Shown in pieces: positions 5,826 to 9,795 of a DNA stretch of 9,795 nt. The position numbers and the translations under genes are program-made. Source of the stretch: Planctomycetaceae bacterium (GTDB lineage Bacteria; Planctomycetota; Planctomycetia; Pirellulales; Pirellulaceae); assembly GCA_018658605.1 (NCBI GenBank), contig JABHUV010000041.1, positions 1 to 9,795 of the forward strand, written 5' to 3'. Every line of letters starts with the position of its first letter. The first letter of the stretch is position 1. The notes beneath the pieces are model-generated. The model was not told the DNA's origin, searched no databases, and worked only from the letters and a program-made list of their open reading frames with translations.

Positions 5826-7162
5826 ACTTCTGGAAGAACCCATGGTTCGCGATATTCGGGTCTGCTACGTAATGTGTTCGCTTGCACGTCATCAATAAAT
5901 AGCTCAGTCTTTATGTCTAGATTAACTTGTCTACCCAGACGCCATGATACATTTGCTGCGTGACAGAGAACGCTCGAAGGGTGACCAACCGTAGCCAGAT
6001 CCGCATTGGGCTTCTTTCGAGACCGCATACAGTCGAGGAAATTACGAATATGTGATACTCCGTCATTTTCGCCACTATCCTGTGCGATGATGTTGTTAGC
6101 CGCATCATATGCTCGCCAGCGTCGATTACCGAGGATCATATAGCCTTTGTCTCCGTAGAGCACGACGCCTTCAGTTTCACCATTGTATTGATAGGGTGTC
6201 CAGATTTTCATCTCATAGCTGAGTAATCGTCCGGGCGTCATATCCGATCCATCAAATTGGTAGGTTGCCTGTAGCGTGTCGGGCCATTCTTGTAGATCAT
6301 CAAAATACCATTTGCCACCTAGAGCGGAAATTTTATTTGGCATGTATAGCGGCGGCATACCCTGAGCACGACCAGCCGTATCCAGCGCCCATTTCGCAAC
6401 GTCGATTCGATGTACTCCGTCGTTTCCCAAGTCTCCTGAACCATAATCTAGAAACCAACGCCAATTTCCGTGAAAGCGGCGAACGTTGAACGGTCGTGTT
6501 GGAGCGGCACCGAGCCACATGTCGTAATCGACTCCCGCGGGGGGTTGACTGTCCACTGGCTTACCAATATTGGATTGTTTGGCGCTTTCCCACGCTTTGG
6601 CGACAAGTACGGTTCCCAATTCTCCACGCGAAATCCATTGCATGGCTTTTTGAAAATGGGAACTGGTGCGAGATTGCGTTCCCATTTGAATAATGCGATT
6701 ATACTTGGCTCCAGCTTGGACCATCCGCTGTCCTTCAAGCATATTGTGACCATCAGGTTTTTCGACATACACGTCCTTACCAGCTTTACATGCTTGGATG
6801 GTTGGGATGGCGTGCCAATGGTCGGGGGTACCGACGACGATGGCATCAATGCTATTGTCGTCTATCAAATGTCGGTAGTCGGACGTAATGTAAGGTGCGT
6901 GATTGGTTATTGATTTTACGACTTCTACTGCGGCTATGTGTTTGCGGGTGTCGATGTCGGCTAAGCCTACCATTTCCACATCCTTTTGAGAGGCAAACGT
7001 TCGCATTAAGAATCCCGCACGACCATGCGTACCTATCATTCCTATCCGAATTTTGCTATTGGGACCTTCGGCAGCAGCTTGTAGAAATTTAGTCGATAGT
7101 GATGAAGTGGAGGCCATGATAGTGGCTGATGTTGCGTGTTGTAACAGACGTCGACGTTTCAT
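5822..7162 (-). CDS. Exported Gfo/Idh/MocA-family NAD(P)-dependent oxidoreductase
   Basis: This 446-residue protein is of the type abundant in planctomycetes, generally linked to oxidation or reduction of sugars and related polyols; its substrate cannot be told from sequence. The N-terminus (MKRRRLLQHATSATIMAS) looks like a Tat signal, with processing probably near residues 29-32, so it would be exported with cofactor bound. The Rossmann motif is G41-M-I-G-T-H-G-R-A-G50, followed by an acidic strand end (ADID, 68-71). The catalytic-region EKP is at 134-136, reading EKPDGHN where many relatives read EKP-x-x-HN. The family signature GDLGNDGVHRID lies at about 243-254, with H251 a candidate catalytic or substrate residue. 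The ATG is preceded by AGGAC 9-10 nt upstream on the minus strand. A candidate extended -10 promoter lies about 95 bp upstream. It is last in the minus-strand series and ends convergently against arsC, sharing TTAA. Confidence 0.92.
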   Translation of the reverse strand: MKRRRLLQHATSATIMASTSSLSTKFLQAAAEGPNSKIRIGMIGTHGRAGFLMRTFASQKDVEMVGLADIDTRKHIAAVEVVKSITNHAPYITSDYRHLIDDNSIDAIVVGTPDHWHAIPTIQACKAGKDVYVEKPDGHNMLEGQRMVQAGAKYNRIIQMGTQSRTSSHFQKAMQWISRGELGTVLVAKAWESAKQSNIGKPVDSQPPAGVDYDMWLGAAPTRPFNVRRFHGNWRWFLDYGSGDLGNDGVHRIDVAKWALDTAGRAQGMPPLYMPNKISALGGKWYFDDLQEWPDTLQATYQFDGSDMTPGRLLSYEMKIWTPYQYNGETEGVVLYGDKGYMILGNRRWRAYDAANNIIAQDSGENDGVSHIRNFLDCMRSRKKPNADLATVGHPSSVLCHAANVSWRLGRQVNLDIKTELFIDDVQANTLRSRPEYREPWVLPEV

Positions 7163-7255
7163 GATTAGCTTGTCCTGTCTATGAATTCAATCAATATTCA
7201 TATTCGATGCGTTTAGCAATTGCATGGGGAACTGCGCCCTGTGAGGCATAACTAA

Positions 7256-7264
7256 ATTATAGCA
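7256..7264 (-). promoter_or_regulatory. Candidate extended -10 promoter for the Gfo/Idh/MocA gene
   Basis: On the minus strand this reads TGC-TATAAT, a perfect -10 hexamer with the TG extension. No good -35 is present at 17 bp, which extended -10 promoters can tolerate. Transcription would begin near 7249, giving a leader of roughly 85 nt before the ATG at 7162. A 12-bp palindrome sits directly upstream at the -35 position. Confidence 0.42.
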
Positions 7265-7283
7265 GAATGGCCCAGCAAATACG

Positions 7284-7295
7284 GCTCCGCGGAGC
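7284..7295. repeat. 12-bp perfect palindrome GCTCCGCGGAGC
   Basis: This is a perfect inverted repeat with no central spacer in the gap between the GNAT and Gfo/Idh/MocA genes. Without a loop it could form only a short hairpin, and no T-run follows on either strand, so it is unlikely to be the GNAT gene's terminator. It abuts the -35 position of the candidate promoter and may be a protein-binding site. A wider 7-bp inverted repeat, GCCCTGT (7236-7242) and ACAGGGC (7299-7305), brackets both elements. Confidence 0.4.
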
Positions 7296-7326
7296 TGGAC
7301 AGGGCATCGACGGAACAATGTGGTTT

Positions 7327-7743
7327 CTAACTACCACCGGTGTTATAGAACAGTGCGCGTTTGTGTCCTGGAAGAGAATAATCGAATCCACATTGTTCAA
7401 GAAAATTACCTGACGAGGATATTGCCATCACCTCGAGGACTTGGTGTTCTTTTGCTTTGTCTATACAAGCGGCAATGAGTTGCGTACCGATTCCCAGACC
7501 ATGCACCCGGGAACAAACCGCCAAACATTGAATTTCGGCAAGTTTCCGTGAATATATTTCGATGGCCGCAAAACCAACAATCTCGTCGCCATCCATCGCG
7601 ACAAACCCATGCTCCAGCAGGGCAGTTATTTCCTGAGAGGTCCGCGGTATTAATAACTGCTGCGCGACAAAAGGTTTGATAAGGTCTAGTATCAATTCCT
7701 GATCGGCTGGCTGGGATGATCGTATTTGAAATGGAACGCTCAT
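7327..7743 (-). CDS. GNAT-family N-acetyltransferase, ArgA-like (possible N-acetylglutamate synthase)
   Basis: This 138-residue single-domain GNAT protein would transfer acetyl from acetyl-CoA to an amine. The N-terminal region (LDLIKPFVAQQLLIPRTSQEI, about 19-39) and the segment GFVAMDGDEIVGFAAIEIY followed by LAEIQCLAV resemble the acetyltransferase half of ArgA-type N-acetylglutamate synthases. This suggests, without proving, a role in the first step of arginine synthesis. The acetyl-CoA-binding motif A is R79-V-H-G-L-G-I-G (79-86). A C-terminal FLEQCGF (about 114-120) matches the usual GNAT FYEKxGF position. No amino-acid-kinase-like ArgA domain is present, as in the short stand-alone forms. 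The ATG is preceded by GAGAG at a short 4-nt spacing. It lies 101 bp downstream of greA on the same strand, with a stem-loop between them, and 164 bp upstream of the oxidoreductase gene. Confidence 0.85.
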   Translation of the reverse strand: MSVPFQIRSSQPADQELILDLIKPFVAQQLLIPRTSQEITALLEHGFVAMDGDEIVGFAAIEIYSRKLAEIQCLAVCSRVHGLGIGTQLIAACIDKAKEHQVLEVMAISSSGNFLEQCGFDYSLPGHKRALFYNTGGS

Positions 7744-7767
7744 AAAACTCTCGAAAATATTGGTCTA

Positions 7768-7786
7768 CTGCCGTTAGTATCGGCAG
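7768..7786 (-). terminator. Stem-loop between greA and the GNAT gene
   Basis: A perfect 6-bp GC-rich stem CTGCCG/CGGCAG (7768-7773 and 7781-7786) encloses a 7-nt loop. On the minus strand it lies about 59 nt after the greA stop and 25 nt before the GNAT start. No proper U-run follows (TAGACCAATATTTT), so it would be a weak or partial terminator, or an RNA stability or processing element. Confidence 0.35.
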
Positions 7787-7844
7787 AATCGCAACCATGA
7801 ATCGAGAGGAATTGGTGAAGCGGTATTTCGGACGGTCCGGTGGA

Positions 7845-8318
7845 CTATTCGTAGCGAATTTCGAGGATTTTAAAGCGCATTGTACCGGCCGGTACATCTA
7901 TTTCAACGACATCGTCAATTTTACTTCCGAGGAGGCCCTGTCCAATTGGACTTGTGATAAGATATTTCCCGGCATCGTAATCCTCGTCTCCGGCCCCTAC
8001 GAGTGTCATTTCTTCGTCATCATCAAAATCAAGATCGAGGACCTTAACGGTAGCGCCAAACGCGACTTCATCTCTAGGGACATTTGCCATGTCGATGATT
8101 TGCGCGCGTGACAGCTCGCCCTTAATTTGATTGATTTTAGCTTGCAATAAGCCTTGTGCTTCACGTTGGGCATGGTATTCAGCGTTCTCCTTCAAGTCGC
8201 CCTCTGCGCGAGCTTCGGCTATCTTTTCAGTAATCGCCGACATTTGATCGCCCTCCATAATTTCCACCTCTGTACGTTTACGTTCATACGCCTCACGAGT
8301 CATCGGCACGCTGCTCAT
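7845..8318 (-). CDS. greA: Transcription elongation factor GreA
   Basis: GreA inserts its coiled coil into the RNA polymerase secondary channel and stimulates cleavage of backtracked RNA. The 157-residue protein shows the N-terminal coiled-coil domain with the signature EARAEGDLKENAEYHAQREAQG. It then has the C-terminal FKBP-like domain (FGATVKVLDLDFDDDEEMTLVG, ITSPIGQGLLG, DVVEIDVPAG, ending EIRYE), matching E. coli GreA along its length. I chose the ATG at 8318 over the longer TTG frame from 8342. It has GAGG (8325-8328) 6 nt upstream, its MSSVPMT matches E. coli MQAIPMT, and it places the catalytic acidic tip residues at D41 and E44, exactly as in E. coli. It lies 74 bp downstream of the zinc-ribbon gene on the same strand, so cotranscription is likely. 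The FKBP-like domain has an acidic run DLDFDDDEE. Confidence 0.96.
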   Translation of the reverse strand: MSSVPMTREAYERKRTEVEIMEGDQMSAITEKIAEARAEGDLKENAEYHAQREAQGLLQAKINQIKGELSRAQIIDMANVPRDEVAFGATVKVLDLDFDDDEEMTLVGAGDEDYDAGKYLITSPIGQGLLGSKIDDVVEIDVPAGTMRFKILEIRYE

Positions 8319-8362
8319 AGTAGTCCTCGAATGTTTAATCAATGATTGGGGTTAATTGAGTT

Positions 8363-8388
8363 ATGGACTAACGGACTTCGTCGTCCAT
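8363..8388 (-). terminator. Stem-loop just after the zinc-ribbon gene stop
   Basis: ATGGAC (8363-8368) pairs with GTCCAT (8383-8388). A competing inner pairing, GGAC (8373-8376) with GTCC (8383-8386), is also possible. It starts 4 nt after the stop on the minus strand. The following bases (AACTCAATTAACCCC) contain no T-run, so it is not a standard intrinsic terminator and may allow read-through into greA. Confidence 0.25.
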
Positions 8389-8392
8389 TACG

Positions 8393-9094
8393 CTATTGTG
8401 CGGTGTATAGAATCGCTGCGCAACTTTGGCACTGAACCATTTTTCCAACGCGCAATTCACTTTCCATTTGTAATGTGATTTGTTGAAAGCATGTGCCACA
8501 ACAGTTGTCCACAACTTCGGCTAGTCCCTCCGCACCGCGGGCCTCGGTCATGCGGCGATATTCGCTACGGAAATCGTGGGGCAAGTCACCCTCGGCATCT
8601 TTAAGTTGCGATCCAATGCGTGACATTTCCGTTTCCAATGTAGACTCTTCTTGGGTGATGAAAGATGCCGTCTCGGTCAAGGAAATTTGAGAAGTTTCAA
8701 CGTCAGCATGTAATTCCGCAAGAGTTACTTGTTGGGATTCAAGATGGTCGTACTGCTGCAAGATGTCATCAGAAATGCTGTTAACGGTTTCGTTGATTGC
8801 AGCAATTTCATCAGTAAGTGTTTGGTATTCCTTGTTGCTTGAACATTCCTTTAATTTACCTTTCAGTGTATCAACGCGTGCTTCTCGTTCGCCGAGCAAT
8901 AATTCCTGTTCCTTGGAAGCTAGCGTCAAGGTTTGAATCTTGGCCTTTTGTTGCTCTTTTGCAGATTCCGCTAGGGTGAGGCGTGTTTGCGCGGCGTCGA
9001 GTTGCTTTGGACAGCGTTCAAGCCGAACTCGTAAATCAGTTAGCTGCGTGTGAATTCGGTGTAGATCGCGTAAGATGTCTACGGTGGCGGTCAT
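8393..9094 (-). CDS. Coiled-coil/C4 zinc-ribbon protein (DUF164, CT398/FlgZ-like)
   Basis: This 233-residue protein is almost entirely charged heptad-like helix from residue 1 to about 175, a long antiparallel coiled coil. It includes the family's N87-K-E-Y-Q-T-L-T-D-E-I hinge segment. A C-terminal zinc ribbon carries C199-GT-C202 and C222-QS-C225, ending AAILY. This matches the C4 zinc-ribbon family that includes Chlamydia CT398 and Helicobacter HP0958 (FlgZ), reported to bind sigma-54 (RpoN) and, for HP0958, also flagellin mRNA. The frame is open to TTG 9184. I chose the ATG at 9094 because AGG lies 9 nt upstream, the protein then begins in the coiled coil as relatives do, and a candidate promoter at 9156-9184 would lie inside the longer version. 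It sits between a primary sigma factor gene and greA, all on the same strand, which supports a role around RNA polymerase. Zinc binding is inferred. Confidence 0.88.
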   Translation of the reverse strand: MTATVDILRDLHRIHTQLTDLRVRLERCPKQLDAAQTRLTLAESAKEQQKAKIQTLTLASKEQELLLGEREARVDTLKGKLKECSSNKEYQTLTDEIAAINETVNSISDDILQQYDHLESQQVTLAELHADVETSQISLTETASFITQEESTLETEMSRIGSQLKDAEGDLPHDFRSEYRRMTEARGAEGLAEVVDNCCGTCFQQITLQMESELRVGKMVQCQSCAAILYTAQ

Positions 9095-9155
9095 ATTGGC
9101 GTACCTGAGCAAGCATTTTGAGTTTAAGTATCTCTCTTGTTGCTTGATGATAACA

Positions 9156-9184
9156 AATTTAAAGGGTCTTGTGCACTGTCTCAA
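9156..9184 (-). promoter_or_regulatory. Candidate sigma-70 promoter for the zinc-ribbon/greA genes
   Basis: On the minus strand TTGAGA (9179-9184, 5 of 6 to consensus) and TAAATT (9156-9161, 4 of 6) are separated by exactly 17 bp. Transcription would start near 9149, giving a leader of about 55 nt before the ATG at 9094. It lies in the 167-bp gap after the sigma factor gene. That gap otherwise holds only a weak GGAAC/GTTCC pairing and no clear terminator, so read-through from the sigma gene is also possible. Confidence 0.4.
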
Positions 9185-9261
9185 GGGCGTTCTTGACGGA
9201 CAACTTTAGTTCGTTGAGCCAAAGGAACACGGCGACATGGAGACCACTGGTTCCGTTACTT

Positions 9262-9795
9262 CTATTTTTCTGCCAAGAACCCCTCTATTTGCTGACTGCG
9301 AACTGGATTTTGAAGTTTACGAACTGCCTTGGCTTCGATTTGCCGGACGCGCTCGCGAGTAACCTTAAAGATGCGGCCCACCTCCTCGAGGGTATAGGTG
9401 TACCCGTCACCCAATCCATAGCGCAGACGAATGATCTCTCGTTCCCGGTAGGTTAACGTTTTGAGAATGCCTTCGATTTGTCTACGGAGAATTGCGTTAT
9501 TTGCGTTTTGAACGGGATTATCTTGCCCGGAGTCCTGGACGAATTCACCAAAACTGTTATCCGCGCCGTCTCCTACGGGTTTATCTAGGGAAACTGGATG
9601 GCGACCAATATCAAGAATCCGTCGTACTTCCTCGACATCTACACCGGACCGTTTTGACATTTCAATCATGGTAGGTTGCCGGCCCAATTCTTGTAACATT
9701 TGAGTTTGCAGGTTTCGTAGTTTGGACAGAATGTCGATCATATGAACTGGAATACGAATTGTTCTAGCTTGGTCCGCAATTGAACGAGTAATTGC
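9262..9795 (-). CDS. rpoD: Primary RNA polymerase sigma-70 factor RpoD/SigA (C-terminal part, 5' end outside window)
   Basis: The open frame runs off the right edge; about 177 C-terminal residues are visible. They start with AITRSIADQARTIRIPVHM, identical by memory to E. coli region 2.4/3.0. Region 3 follows (MLQELGRQPTMIEMSKRSG, VEEVRRILDIG), then the sigma finger region 3.2 (SLDKPVGDGADNSFGEFVQD). Region 4.1 reads LTYREREIIRLRYGLGDG. Region 4.2 carries the -35-binding helix-turn-helix (YTLEEVGRIFKVTRERVRQI, then EAKAVRKLQNP). The intact SFGEFVQD finger and the full region 4.2 mark a housekeeping group 1 (or very close group 2) factor rather than an ECF sigma. The missing 5' part would hold regions 1-2. 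Downstream on the same strand follow the zinc-ribbon gene and greA, a transcription-related cluster. Confidence 0.94.
   Translation of the reverse strand, partial: AITRSIADQARTIRIPVHMIDILSKLRNLQTQMLQELGRQPTMIEMSKRSGVDVEEVRRILDIGRHPVSLDKPVGDGADNSFGEFVQDSGQDNPVQNANNAILRRQIEGILKTLTYREREIIRLRYGLGDGYTYTLEEVGRIFKVTRERVRQIEAKAVRKLQNPVRSQQIEGFLAEK

Noticed and set aside
6448..6913. Overlapping open frames on both strands (133 and 147 codons)
   Set aside because: Both overlap the conserved core of the Gfo/Idh/MocA gene in other frames and have no domain.
7406..7897. 163-codon minus-strand frame overlapping the GNAT gene and the end of greA
   Set aside because: It crosses two well-supported genes in another frame; its product has no recognisable motif.
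7797..8111. 104-codon plus-strand frame starting in the greA-GNAT gap
   Set aside because: It is mostly antisense to greA; residues such as the charged KIKIEDL run mirror GreA codons. No ribosome binding site or family match.
9095..9184. 30-codon N-terminal extension of the zinc-ribbon protein from TTG 9184
   Set aside because: It would contain the candidate -35/-10 elements, lacks a ribosome binding site, and is unlike family N-termini; ATG 9094 is better.
1..9795. CRISPR array, tRNA, rRNA, insertion sequence or integration site
   Set aside because: No regularly spaced repeats, no tRNA-like cloverleaf noticed in the gaps, no transposase or integrase, and no flanking direct repeats were found by reading.

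Overview
The window looks like a chromosomal segment of a planctomycete, most likely Pirellulales-like. The strongest evidence is the pair at 859-4526: a DUF1592-type haem protein (DUF1587/1595/1592/1588/1585 modules between two CXXCH motifs) followed by a Tat-exported DUF1552 protein. This pairing is typical of Planctomycetota and a few other groups such as Verrucomicrobiota and myxobacteria. A Tat-signal Gfo/Idh/MocA oxidoreductase and the style of the housekeeping sigma factor agree with this. I see no mobile element, CRISPR array, tRNA or rRNA, and no stretch over 300 bases lacks a gene.

Left half (+ strand). The window opens inside hslU, which runs to 708 and keeps the complete C-terminal tail. 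A 150-bp leader with unusual G- and C-tracts precedes the DUF1592 and DUF1552 genes. These two overlap by one base (TAATG) and so are almost certainly made together and exported. After a 95-bp gap with a TTGACA box and a 10-bp palindrome comes a protein with two DUF3467 domains. A thioredoxin-type arsenate reductase (ArsC, LMW-PTP fold) follows 43 bp later and probably starts at TTG 5397.

Right half (- strand, transcribed right to left). The C-terminal part of a primary sigma-70 factor enters from the right edge. It is followed by a coiled-coil/C4 zinc-ribbon protein (DUF164, CT398/FlgZ-like), greA, an ArgA-like GNAT acetyltransferase and the exported Gfo/Idh/MocA oxidoreductase. The first three form a transcription-machinery neighbourhood. 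The last two are separated from it by gaps holding a stem-loop, a candidate extended -10 promoter and a GC-rich palindrome. The two halves converge at 5822-5825, where one TTAA tetranucleotide supplies the stop codon of arsC on one strand and of the oxidoreductase on the other.

Most genes are recognisable families. The least understood parts are the DUF1592/DUF1552 export pair with its CBM60-like domain, the double-DUF3467 protein coupled to ArsC, and the zinc-ribbon gene between a sigma factor and greA.
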